From: Armillaria gallica
Lineage: Eukaryota; Basidiomycota; Agaricomycetes; Agaricales; Physalacriaceae
DNA: 64,000 nt
Assembly (NCBI GenBank): GCA_037576215.1
Contig: JBANDB010000007.1
Coordinates: 5,115,001 to 5,179,000 of the forward strand
Reading direction: 5' to 3'
A program made the position numbers and the translations under genes. Below are positions 44,743-56,523 of the stretch, piece after piece (positions within the stretch are counted from its first letter, which is position 1; the number at the start of each line of letters is the position of its first letter). The notes beneath the pieces were generated by a model that saw nothing but the letters and a program-made list of their open reading frames with translations, did no database searches and had not been told where the DNA came from.

Positions 44743-45132
44743 TTGGCGCCAGGACCCCGGAGTATACACCAGGATCCCAGATCGCGATTCGGACAGGAAT
44801 TGGGCAAATTGACCCTCGAACCCATGTCTAAAATTCGGACATTTGGGGCCAACCGTCGCTAAACCCAGATACAAATTCGTGAAAATTCGGACAAATCTTG
44901 GACTTTTGGAGCAAATTTTGCCGCTTCCAGCCTACCGGCATGAGGGCGGGCCGCGTCGGGAGGTGTGTTGGGGGCCCGACAGGTCCCCGACGCGGAAATT
45001 TTGGTCATAACCTAGGTATGAATTCGGACAAAATCAGCCAAAATCACACATTTTCCGTTCGGACAAAATGCTCAAATTTTCAGAAATTGGAGATCTGGGT
45101 TCATAGGGCATAGTCCGGGGTCCTTTGGCGCC
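44743..45132. mobile_element. Non-autonomous terminal-inverted-repeat element
   Basis: The left end GGCGCCAGGACCCCGGAGTAT (44745-44765) is mirrored at the right end (about 45110-45132, reverse complement GGCGCCAAAGGACCCCGGAC). The 390-bp interior has several copies of AATTCGGACA (about 44831, 44882, 45018 and a shorter one at 45056) and an internal hairpin with stem CCGCGTCGGGA at about 44949-44998. It has no meaningful coding capacity. No convincing target-site duplication was identified. Confidence 0.7.
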
Positions 45133-45578
45133 TCGTACAACGTATGTGGCGGCGGAAATATTATCTCGCGAGTCATTTTTCAGAGATATCGCCAACGAGT
45201 ATGAGGATTTCCTTTCGCTTCGAAATCAAATTCCATTGCCTTGTTGCTTGTAGACACGGCGTCACTTGGAAGTAGGCAAATGGACGAAATTAGCAGCAGT
45301 GATGACTTCTTGGTAAGTTCCCAGGAACTTGCTAACAGCGACTCGACCTCTGCAAATATCCCCTGCTACTGCCTGCTTCCTCGTCTTTTCTAGACTTTCA
45401 TTGCTCGTGCCGCTACCCGGGACATATCAATCTTTGTGGACAACTGGGGACTGCGGTAGCCGTAAGATCCACTTTTCGGCATAGCATGGTGATAGTCAAT
45501 CCACGAGGCTGAAGTTTAGCCTTCTTGTTTGGAATAAATGGACCCTTGGGGTGAGTTCCTGCACTTTACCTTCTCAAA
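45133..45578. other. Intergenic, upstream of BTB-like gene 1
   Basis: No gene is supported. It contains the 5' flank of the BTB-like gene. Confidence 0.4.
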
Positions 45579-47062
45579 ATGTCCTCTTCCCATGGTGGCT
45601 CCACAGACACCCGAACCATCCCAGAATACGCAGACATGCAATATCTCAGTCACCATACCACCCTTCCATCATCACCTACAGAATCTACACTCTCGGCATT
45701 TTCTAGGATGTCAATTGATTCTAATTCTGCTCCTATCGTAAGTCGCTGTACGAGAAGGGTGGAGTGATGATGTACTTACTAGTCGAACATATCATTATAG
45801 CCTTCTATGTTCGCACCCGCGATTCCTACTTTCACGCCAGATGTAACAGATTCCGGGCAGACCCAAACATTCGTTCATGACCACAACATAAATCCTGCAT
45901 ACTATAACATCGCGCCACAAGTGAGCACTCACCAGCCTTTTCAGCAATAGTCTGATGCCGGATGCTGCGTAGGCCTTTCCGCCTTTCCATAATTATGTTC
46001 CGGATATAGAGGGCTCCGACTTGACCCAAGGTCCGGTCCCTCAGACTCAGAATTATGAGGTTTTCCCACCGTCTTCAGTGAGCATTTCCCAGCCTGTCGT
46101 AATATTCGTCTAAACCTTCTCGTCCTCGACAGCACCAGCATATCAAGGCAGTATCCACCAAATTTAACGCCGATTTTAAGTCCGACGGGATGCTAGCAGA
46201 TACGCAGCTCATCTCCAACGACGCTGTAGTGTTCTACGTGCATCGTCATCGACTCATTGAGGCATCCTCCAACGGCTTTGATTCCCTCTTAGATCTCCAC
46301 GGGTCCTACTTTCTCCGAGTCGTCCCAGAACATTCTGAACAGCTCAACATTATGTTGCATGTCGTATACGGGATCTCCTGCGCCCCGTTCCAGCCTAACA
46401 TCGACACAATATTGACAGTAGTATGCCTGCTCCCGAAATACGGCTTGCAGCCCAAGAATTACGTTGCGCCGACGTTGCCGTTGTTCAATGATATCCGTTA
46501 TCGTATGCCAGCCTCGCCACTGTTGACGTATGTCATATCTTCAAACTATGACCTGGTAGAGCTCGCAGTCATGGCATCGGCATATCTCCTCTCTTTGGAT
46601 ATCTCTTCCATGAGTGCAGAGATGGTGGAATTTATTAATCCTGTATATTTGAAACGGCTCTTTGACCTCCAGAGGGCCCGCATCAATGCATTGAAGCACC
46701 AGCTATCTTTTCCGCCGGAACCCCACTCCGCGACGCCTGAGTGCGATTTTATCGCTCAGAAGTCTTTGACAGGAGCGTGGGTACACTCTACAGCGAGTCT
46801 GATTTGGAACGCTCAAGCAGGTAGGCTATGTGCTGTTTTTCGTTGTTGATCCTAATATCTACACGGCAGGCGTGACGGCTGGCGAAATCGAAGAAATATT
46901 CCGGAAGCTCGACAAGAATACACCTTGTAATCTGTGCAAGGACCGTCTTAGAGAGCGGATAAAAGCGATAGTCATTGAATGGTCGGAAGTGAAGGTATGT
47001 TTGCGACCATGATTTGGAGCGTCTCGATAATCACTGAAGCCCAATAACAGCGAACCATTTAG
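45579..47062 (+). CDS. BTB/POZ-like basidiomycete protein, paralog 1
   Basis: Multi-exon gene starting at ATG 45579 (MSSSHGGSTDTRTIPEYADM). A disordered Ser/Thr/Pro-rich N-terminal part over several exons precedes a folded region beginning HIKAVSTKFNADFKSDG. That region reads like the BTB family expanded in agaricomycetes: short acidic start, DTQLISNDAVVFYVHRHRLI (the V-x-F-x-V-H-R strand/helix of BTB), then LNIMLHVVYGI, and a helical C-terminal part with FINPVYLKRLFDLQRARINA. After an intron at about 46820-46870 comes a segment with a CxxC pair (CNLCKDRLRERIKAIVIEWS), and a tiny last exon gives RTI-stop at 47062. BTB proteins mediate protein-protein contacts, often as cullin-3 adaptors; the partner is unknown. 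Paralog at 55097-56523 shares the same splice sites. Confidence 0.75.
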
Positions 47063-48407
47063 GTCGACAGTGTTGGTACCCTATGGGATTTTTTTGGGGG
47101 GTAGCATTATATTCAGTGTCGATTAGGGGCTGTATTGTGTTCGGCGGCAGCAGCATATAGTGTAATATCTGTAGATAAGATGTCGAGAATAACGATCACT
47201 CTCAACCATGCGTACTGACGTCAGAGGAAGAAAACGAAGGTCACGGGTCGACCTACCGTACCCATCTTCGATGTTGACCACAATCTTCACATACGTTGAT
47301 GGTGACTAGCGTTTGGCCTCCTCCATCTCGGATAATCATCGCATCTCTGAAAGGCTACGTTGGCATCTGAAGTCCTTTTCGACCCTGTGAGCCGGATGTT
47401 GACGACCGTCTCTCGGCCTCAGCGCCAACATATCCTGGAGATTTGAAGGAGGAGGATGGTACACAATGCAGACAGATTACTCTTCGGATATTCGTGAGTG
47501 ACACCAGAAGATCCACATACAGAACACCCAAGCTCATCTTGTGAAGGACACGACACATACACGAAAAATAGCAGGACCGACCCACCTTCAGGTTCTGCGA
47601 CTACAATGTGCAGCATTGTTGCATCTGTTCATGCTTATGCTGACAGCTCAATCGACTGCGAAGGGAAAATTTTGTGTTCAGAATCAAGGCCCAGCCTCAG
47701 CCTTCGCACTGACCGATCTTCCAAGTTCTGAGCTAAAGAGCAGCCAATGCATCCAGAATATCGCGGATACATACAATCACCAGTCTTGCTTGAAATGGCC
47801 ATAGAATAAAACACGGCGAATGCTCCAGCTTCGCTACTAGGACGGCACGCCGACATTCCGCCTTTTCGCAGCATACATTGAGATTTAGTGCTCCTGTAAC
47901 GATGCAAGTAAATGGACGTTCTAATGTCAGAGACCAATGCTCACGATTTGTTTGCAGACCGGTGTTTTAATGCACTGTCTCACGTCTTGAGGAGCTCGTA
48001 CTATACAGAACGGCCAGTTTGGAGGAGACCACGGGCTCAAGTAGGGCGTCTGAATCCGATTTGAACGTGTCACCAGAATGATGGCTGATGATATTCTCAA
48101 AACGTCGCTGGACTCCGACGTGAAGTTGAGGAGACTGTCAGTATGTAGACGCGTCATTGCACAGGCGTTAACACTGACCTGATGTATGTTTCTCCCCAGT
48201 GATATCGTTCTGCTACTTCAAAATTCGGCAATGCGTCGTTGAGATGATAAACAATGGTATTTTGCTGTCGAGCAAATCTGTGTTCCAGCGCAAACTCAAG
48301 GGGAAGGTAAGGAGACAAATGCTTTATTGTAAGGTGTCAATGCTTACTATTGCATTTTGATCCCCAATAACAACATCATTGTACCATTCCAAGGTCCATC
48401 ATTAAGA
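47063..48407. other. Intergenic, no supported gene
   Basis: Only short unassigned frames. Around 48.3-48.5 kb two similar segments (TTATTGTAAGGTGTCAATGC and a copy with GTCGATGC) occur about 145 bp apart, probably related intron-like or duplicated sequence near the next gene. Confidence 0.35.
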
Positions 48408-48863
48408 CTATAAACGATGCTCCCGAGCAATTACTAGGTTCCAAGGGAGGGTTCGGTATGCAGGTGCCTTATTGTAAGGTGTCGATGCTGACCTATTGCA
48501 TTCTTTCTCTCCAGGAACACACCTTCTATCGCTCCACATCGTCTGGTGTCCTGAGAGTTCTGGAATCCCCAAATGTTTCTCTAATCTAGTTTTCTGCTCT
48601 GGCAAGTTCCACTCCTCGTCATAAGATTCCAAGGTGAACGTAACGGCACCGATTTTTCTCCTATTCGTGCCATCTAACTGTAGTGTCGAAGTAGCTGCAC
48701 CCAAATTTCGGCAGTGAATGCTGCCATGGCCACAGGCCGTCGTCCGCTGCTTTTTCGAGAGCGTTTCAACGATATTTCGCTGATGGTCAAGGGGATGTGA
48801 GTGGAAGGTGTTGCAAGGATCGGTTTGAAATAACTCCCAGCGCGATCTCCTCTTTTCCGGCAT
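48408..48863 (-). CDS. Hypothetical protein, 3' structure unclear
   Basis: From ATG 48863 the minus strand reads about 150 codons: MPEKRRSRWELFQTDPCNTF, a basic middle and KIGAVTFTLESYDEEWNLPE. At least one intron is likely near 48530-48440, because the downstream part (LPWNLVIAREHRL) follows a splice-like junction. The protein is hydrophilic, with neither signal peptide nor membrane segment. I do not recognise it. Codon composition is gene-like, but support is limited to the open frame. Confidence 0.4.
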   Translation of the reverse strand: MPEKRRSRWELFQTDPCNTFHSHPLDHQRNIVETLSKKQRTTACGHGSIHCRNLGAATSTLQLDGTNRRKIGAVTFTLESYDEEWNLPEQKTRLEKHLGIPELSGHQTMWSDRRCVPGEKECNRSASTPYNKAPAYRTLPWNLVIAREHRL

Positions 48864-50648
48864 AATCCGGGGGCGGGATCTACTGTAACACACTTCCCTT
48901 GGTCTCTATTATCCCGATTGTCGATTATGCGCCAGATCTAAAAACCAGTGCCACTGGTTATGCAACGGTTCCCTTCGCGAACCCCGCTGTATATAAAGCG
49001 ATCTCTCAATACTTCCTCTACCACTTTTCGCAAGGCACCACGACGCGGTTAAGCAGCCGAAACTCAGCCGTACGATGGTGATTTTCATGGTTGGACTAGG
49101 TTTACGATGAAATCAAGCAGATGCGTTACGCAAGTGCTATCGCCTCACTTGATCATCTCTGTCCTTAAGCTTACTATACAGCAGCAACGCCCAAATCGGC
49201 GCCTTTGAAACCAACACTGTTCGATCTGTCGTTTACTCATTTTCGCATATTAGGACCATTCTAACTGGCGACCATGAATCCATCAGGCGGGAAGATTTTA
49301 GGACGATTCGCAGCGGGACACGATCGTCGCAATGTCCAATGCTACCTCGCAACGTACTTTAGGAATAACACATTTGCGCGGGTTTTCCTCCAGTACTAGG
49401 AGATTCGCAAGTCGCAACAGTACTCGCCGTTTACGAGGAATATAAAACCAGCATGAGCTCAGTCAGTAAGTCTCCGCAGCTCTTTCTTTGTGTATTTTTT
49501 CACAAGGCTTAGCATGTTCATTCCGTCCAGAAGGGACTAGACTCCGAGTGTGTGCAACTCTGAATTACATCGATGCTCTCCCCCGTCATGGGTTTGATGA
49601 CGATATCACAATCGATGAGATTGTAGAAGTATGGCTTCACTTAATACGCTAGTATGGAATAGTGCATGGCCTACACGATGTCATCAAAGCGAGCGTCACG
49701 GTGTTCGAGTTATCGAGGCCCCAGTTATCGGAACATCGAGCTGATGTGCCTGGAGATGTACCGTTACGTTAGTCCATCTTCCATTAATTATCGTGTGTAA
49801 AGTAGAGCCGACGAACCCTTATAGATTCTAGACTGCACATTTTTTGCCTCTATGCAAAATGACCATAACATGCTCGATCGTGAGGGGTTACTTCTGTAAG
49901 TGAGCGGCATTCGCCCGTGGAACCGGCCCAAATCTGTGGTCTACTTCGCCTGATAATGGTAACAGGTCGCCAGCTATCAACGCATTGAATAGAATGATCA
50001 GAGCATTGCACTTGAACGTGAGCACTGGAGGCAGCCCCAGCTTTCTTTTGGATATTAGCCCATCTCAATTTGGGAGTTCATGGCTTCAGTTTATTTTTCT
50101 GTCGAGTGATCGCAAGTCAGGGTCCCGACCAGTTTCCGCTAACACCCTCACCTTTTATGCCTTTCAAATAATTAGAATGGTAGCGGCAGATGCGCATCGT
50201 TTACTGTAGCTAATTCCAAGTTCAACGAGAGAAAAAGGTTCAAAACTCCTGGTGCAGTTCTTGGAAGAAGACGGTCGACTAGAATGTGCCGATAATGCCG
50301 CCATCAATCCGGATCCGTGCCTTGAGAGAAAAAAAATAAACTGAATCCATGAACTCCAATTTGAGACGGGCTATTTATGATATTACTCTTCTCTGGCGTC
50401 CTTCGGGCCGTGGGGCGGTCGTAGCGTGGACTCGGACGTGGTCGAGAAGGCAAACTTTCTGGTGGCTATTTTTGCTCACATGTACAGCAATGAGAGTACC
50501 CACCTAACGGATGTAATTGGTACAAATTTCTTTGTGCTCAAAACCTTAAGATACTCATATGCACATTAAAGCAACCGTACAGAACAGGTTACTATAGTAA
50601 TCGTATCACTACATACATAATACGTGGTCAGAAATACAATACCAGCAT
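48864..50648. other. Intergenic; possible gene scraps
   Basis: A plus-strand piece near 49545-49630 reads CATLNYIDALPRHGFDDDIT and is followed by a donor-like site, but no start or further exons could be joined. Otherwise nothing recognised. Confidence 0.35.
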
Positions 50649-53237
50649 TCAGTATACTACCTGACACGTTAAGCCTTCGGTCTCACGCTCCCAACACCTA
50701 TGCTTGCTGATCTCCAATGCAAAGGCAGAAGCAAACACCTTGCTCTCCTTTTTACCCTTTGCGAAATCACCCGTCGAATACAAGTCAGAATTACCGTTCC
50801 CGACCGTGACAACCCCATACGACACCACGACGTCGTCATTACCCACCGAGGCCGAGAAATTCACCCCCGGTACAGCAAGTGCATTTCGGACGAAATTAGC
50901 GCCTGTCATCAATCGTCAGTGTATTTCAGAAGAGTAACAGGTGGCGGCAACTTACCGTCTCCAATAGCACCAATCGCTTTACAGTGACCAAAGCTTTCCC
51001 TGATCCAATGTACGGTCCTCCCATTCTCTGACAGGATTTTCGCGTGCTCAACACCGGAGGGAACCAACACAGCGTCGAACAACGTCGACCTCTGGCCCTC
51101 AAAGTGATGATCGACCATCATGCCTTCCGATTTCCCTCCCTTGGGGAAGATACGGCCCCGTCTAGGCCCGATGAGGAAAGGCAAAGCACCAAGCTCGTGG
51201 ATTGCCCCCTGCATACCCTCCACATTGGCCTGGTCAAATCCATCCGCTACCAGGATCGCAATACGGCGCGAAGCGATTGTGGGCACCTTGGGGAAATAAT
51301 ACGTCTGTGAAAGTGCTGGGGAGGTCTTCCCGGGATTCTCGCGTGCCGGGGAGTGTGGAGTGATACCGCCGACATTCCGCGCAACGATCTTGGAGAGGCC
51401 GTAATCGATGTTGTTGAGAACATTAGTGTAAGTTTCGTACACGACGGGGTCGTCGCAGTGGCTGAGCTCGAAGGAGAGGGCAGATATGAGATGTGCTCGT
51501 TCGTGTGGAGCAAGGGTGTTGTAGAAGAGTTGAGCTTGGTTAAAGTGTTCCTGGAACTTGGCGCCCCGAACGCGTTGCTTGATACCAGAGACTTTTTGAG
51601 GGTACCTGTGACGAATAGATTTGTAAGATGCCAAAGAACATTCGCAGCGCGACCCACTCTGCATATCCCCCTTGAGCAGGAGGTACTGGTTGACCGATGG
51701 CATTGCGATTCGGCCAGTAGTTGACATTACTCTTGATGATAGTACTTTGATGCTTGCCATCGCGGTTATGGTTCATAACGGGGCACACTGGTTTGTTGAT
51801 GGGGAGCTAAAAACCATGAGTCCGACAAAAACGGCAACGAAAGACGTTGGTACCTGTTCCCAATTCAAGCCCAGCCTAGAGATTTGAGTGTCGAAATAAG
51901 AGAAGTTTCTGCCTTGCAACAACGGATCATCGCTGAAACCAATACCGGGTACGACATGAGAGGTGCAGAAGGCTACCTGCTCTGTCTCTGGGAAAAACTC
52001 GTTCACGGTACGATCAAGGACAAGCTCGCCTATAGTCTGCAAGGGTACGAGTTCCTCCGGCCACACCTTCGTCGCATCGAGGATGTCAAACTCGAAGTTA
52101 TGCTCGTCGCTCTCAGCGATAGTCTGGATGGCAAATGTCCATTTGGCTGGACAGCCACTTTCAATGGCCTCGTTTAGATCTTTACGATGAAAGTCTGGAA
52201 GATGTAAACGAAACACTCATGAATATTTCTCAAGGGTTCCTACCAGGGTCTTGCCCACAAATCTTGAGCGCCTCGTCCCACACCAGACTGTGCACACCGA
52301 GCTCCGGGATGAGATGAAACTTGACGAAGTGTCGTTCTCCCTTCGCATTGATCAGTGTATAAGTGTTGACACCGAAGCCTTGCATCATGCGAAACGAACG
52401 AGGGATGCCTCGATCAGACATGACCCACATAACCATGTGGGCAGCTGGAAACGTCGGTAAATGTACGAATACAATGATCACAACTCGGAAAAACTCACAC
52501 TCGGGCTGTAAGCCGACAAAATCCCAAAAATTGTTGTGCGCCGATTGTCCTTGAGGAACCTCGTTATGAGGCTCGGGCTTCACCGCATGCACGAAGTCGG
52601 GGAACTTCATAGCTTCTTGGATGAAGAAAACCGGGATGTCATTCCCGACGATATCCCAATTTCCCTCCTCTGTATACATCTTGATGGCAAAACCACGTAC
52701 ATCTCGAACGGTATCCTACCGAAAAGTTTGATTGTGCTCCCAAAATCAAACAACTAAGGCACGTACCGCGCTCCCCCGAGATCCTTGCACAGTACTGAAC
52801 CGTACAAAGACAGAGGTCTTCCGAGAGGCATCTGTCAAAACTGGGGCGAAGGTATACTTTTCTGCGCTGGAATCGAAGACCCTGAAGTACCCATGGGCGC
52901 CTGCCCCGCGCGCATGCACTACGCGTTCAGGAATCCTCTCGTGGTCAAACCTGTGAATCTTCTCTCGCGCTATCTGATCTTCTAATAACGACGGGCCTCC
53001 TGTGACCCCGTCAGACACTTTCAACCTTGAAAATTTGCCTATGAGAAGGGGGGATATCATGCTAGAAAATCGCTGCAGCACGTACCAATTATCTGTATCA
53101 GAAATTTTCACTCCATGGTCTGTAGTCAGGCCACTCCCCACAGAAGGTGTGAGAGTATCAGACTCCAGGCACTTGGTCTTGTCAGTCGATGTCTTTCCTT
53201 GAACGAAACCTTTCGCTGCTGATGTGAGGGAAGTCAT
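50649..53237 (-). CDS. Large-subunit (clade 2) catalase
   Basis: Haem catalase converting hydrogen peroxide to water and oxygen. ATG at 53237 and stop at 50649 over several exons, giving about 750 residues, the length of fungal large-subunit catalases. The distal His lies in [20 protein letters not shown], the distal Asn in [20 protein letters not shown], and the proximal haem Tyr in [14 protein letters not shown]. Substrate-channel and core motifs such as [10 protein letters not shown] and [20 protein letters not shown] are present. The C-terminal third ([19 protein letters not shown] through [18 protein letters not shown]) is the DJ-1/PfpI-like flavodoxin fold typical of this clade. No N-terminal secretion signal is evident, so the enzyme is probably intracellular or peroxisomal by another route. 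All key residues are present. Confidence 0.95.
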
Positions 53238-55096
53238 CGCGGAAGAGTGATTGGCGTTCCAGGGCTTACCTGACTTTCGTGTTATATGTCTCTGGTCTGT
53301 TCACGTCATTTGCCAAAACGAAACATCGAAGCGTAAGGAGTGACGAAGTAGTGAGACTGTAATCCACGTATCCATTATCCGGTGATCGATAGCAGTTCGA
53401 ACGACGTCAGTTCGGTTACTAATTTGGTCTGAGCTGCGGATCGTGTACTAGGCTAGTCCTCATTGAGCACGGGAACCCAGTTTGGATGTGCATGATCACG
53501 TTGATGTAGAATATCAGGAGCCAATTGCGAGAATGGGGGACGTTGGGAAGATCTGAATGCTGGATCAGAAATCAGCATCCAGATTTCAATTTGTCCCACA
53601 CTGTTGCAGATCACATGACCCTGTCAGTCAGGATTTTTTGAATTTCAAGTTCCACAGTCGCCATCATGTCCTTCCTGGGCGCGGCCAGCTGACGGCATCT
53701 ACAATCGTGGAGAACCTCAAACTTAATCAGCATTTCTTGCTATTCAGTCGAAATCGCTCCCGTCGCCAAGATTCTATGCTGAGCTTGCAAAGCGTTCCCG
53801 TCGATGAAGCAGGACGCGTCGAACCAGTCACAAACCTTGGGAAAAGAGATGTCTGACGAATTGGCTACCAAGGAATAGTTCTTCGTTGTCATTCTCTTTT
53901 AGACGCGTCGTCAAACGTTAGTCGTAGTGATTCTCAGCCATCGCTGGATTTACTGCCCTGCAGGCTTATAAACGTGCATATATGGCCTTTGTAAGTGCTG
54001 TTTGTTGAAGGGTTTTCCGATGCTGCCATGGTCAGGCCATGCCCGTGCGAATGCAGCTATATGTATGTCTGCGCCGACAGTTGCATGTGTTCAAAGAATT
54101 AGCTTAAAGTAACCTGCCGCTCCTAGTGAAGGTTCCACTGCGTCATCCAATGGAAGGATGGACTTGTCTAGCGGTAAAGGCGAGATCTGGGACACGACTG
54201 ACGCGACTTTTCTCTGGTTATTCGTTGGCAATTGAATTTCTGGCCCTTGTAAGTTGTCTAATATGTTATTGACACGGTATGCCGATGTATTATTAAGACG
54301 CGCTTGGCACTGGGAAGGTCGCCGGGTAAGTGTTTGATATATACGCAACTACCATCTATCTTATATAATTCAGCAGGGTGTCCGCTAGCTTTCTGACATG
54401 CAACAAGACAATTATCCTTGCGTCGCTATCCATACTAGTACTGTCCTGAAACGATGTTGTTTTATCTGCGCTCTTGACGGTGTTCCTTTTTGTCTGTGAG
54501 CTTTACCTAACATATGCTATGAAAATTTTTCACTCGAAAACTGAATATTTTCTCATGTCAATGCATTACCAGATTCACAAATTGGAGTGAACGCAAACAA
54601 ATTGATACCATTCATACATCAGCTACCTGTGAAGGTCGACTTGTACGCTCTCTCCTTATTCTGCGTATTGAATCCACGTCCATATTTTTTCCCTCTCCAC
54701 CTCAAGGAAGGTCAATCTCATCATCGAAAAATAGTAAAAGCGCAGCTGTCCACTACGCAGAGCTTTGAAGCTCAGCGATGGCATGAATTCGCGCGGAGAT
54801 TCTGGGTCTTTGCCTAAGAAAGCTATCCAAGCTTGTCAGTTTCACATATTCAATACGATAACATAGAGACGTTGACCGACGGTTTACTTACTCTCGCATT
54901 TCCCTTAGTATCCTCAATGAAGTACAGGGACTTGCGACCGAAACCCGACCTGGAGAAGAGTTCCAGCGGGCGGGAGAGCAGGCCATCTAGAAATCAAGTT
55001 GACGATAATGTGAGCTCGTGTAACTCACTCGTTTCGAGCAGTTTGCTGAATAGACGTTACATATCCCTATAGTCCTCCACGATCACATCATCCTTA
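53238..55096. other. Intergenic, no supported gene
   Basis: Short open frames on both strands (for example 54091-54348 minus) have no recognisable features. It separates the catalase promoter from BTB-like gene 2. Confidence 0.4.
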
Positions 55097-56523
55097 ATGT
55101 CCAAGTACCAGATGCAAACGACAAGGTGCGAGGCGACACATACCGCTCTGCAGACCAATAATAATGCAATTTATCCCTATTTCTATACCGATCCCATCGT
55201 GAGTTTCCATTTCAAGCAAACACCCTCTGTCTAAGTGAACTAGATGTCGAGCTGGACGTATACGCCATCATCCGTCCCCAACTCCGTTTCCAATGTGGAC
55301 GAATCCGGTCTAGCCAAGGTCCTTGTCCCGGCCTCGGTAAGCGCGAATAAACTTCGCCATGAGGTCAATTTCATGACGGCGTTCAAAGCAGACAGGAATA
55401 AGAGCTAACCTCTCTTCAACTTCGTTCATGGCAAACTTTGTTTCACTCGATGTCGAGGAATGTTCGTCAAGGATTCAAGTAGGGTCTCAGGTCAATGACC
55501 TCGTGTTGGAATCCTATCCCCCACCACCTGTGAGCGATGTTCAGTGTCTTTATATCATCATTGGACCAAATTTTCTCTTGGAATGTCGTGCAACAGCATT
55601 ACCAGCAAATTAATGCCATATCAACCAAGTTCAACGCAGATTTCAAGCACAACGGAAAACCCCCAGACATTCAGCTCGTTTCATCGGATCTGGTTCTATT
55701 TCTCGTCCATCATCACATGCTCGCCGATGCATCTACCAATCGATTCAATGCTCTCTTAGACAGCCTCCGGCCCTTTACTACGGTCCCAGAGACGTCTAAT
55801 TTTCTAAACATCATCCTTCATGCCATCTACGGACTTTCATGCTCTGAATTCCAGCCTACTATCGACACACTGATGACTGCAGTTTGCCTTTTCCCAAAGT
55901 ACGGCTTGCAGCCCGAGAGGTACATTCACCCATCATCGCCACTATTCAGTGATATCCGTTACCAAATGCCGCTCTCGCCACTTATGACATACGTCGTATC
56001 CTCGTATTATGAACTTGAAGACCTTGCCGTCATCACTTCGGGACATCTCCTCTCGTTGGACGTATCCACCATGAGCGAAGAGATGGTAGAATTCATCAGT
56101 CCAGTATATCTCAAGCGCCTTTTTGACCTGCAGCAGAGGCGCGTTGATACGCTCAAGCGTCTTTTTGCTGCCCCTCCGGACCTACATCCCGCGACACTTC
56201 GGTGCGACTTTATAGCTCAAAAGTCTTTGACTAGAGCGTGGTCTTTGTATACTGCTCGTCTATTGTGGGATGCTCGGGCAGGTGAGATACACGTTTTTCG
56301 TCCTTGATTGGATCTGGATACTCGGTAGATCTGACCGTTGGCGAAATTGAACGTACGTACCGGACGCTTGACGACCATGTTGCATGCTTCGACTGCAAGT
56401 GTGCTCTTAGAGAGCGTGTCAAAGGTATTGTTATTGAATGGTCAGAGGAAAAAGTATGTCGCCGCCTTCATTTCAGAACGTTTAGTCATAGAACTGCCCC
56501 TTCGGTTACAGCGAACGATTTAG
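55097..56523 (+). CDS. BTB/POZ-like basidiomycete protein, paralog 2
   Basis: Paralog of 45579-47062. The N-terminal exons (from ATG 55097, MSKYQMQTTRCEATHTALQT, then MSSWTYTPSSVPNSVSN) have diverged completely from paralog 1. From HYQQINAISTKFNADFKHNG on, the two are collinear: DIQLVSSDLVLFLVHHHMLA, FLNIILHAIYGLSCSEFQPT, FISPVYLKRLFDLQQRRVD, then the CxxC segment (CFDCKCALRERVKGIVIEWS) and the same tiny last exon RTI-stop at 56521-56523. The canonical HR after the BTB strand is HH here. The first exons are the least certain part of the model. Confidence 0.72.

Noticed and set aside
47500..47800. Overlapping plus and minus frames near 47.5 kb
   Set aside because: Frames open on both strands with no domain or homologous copy in the window; considered chance.
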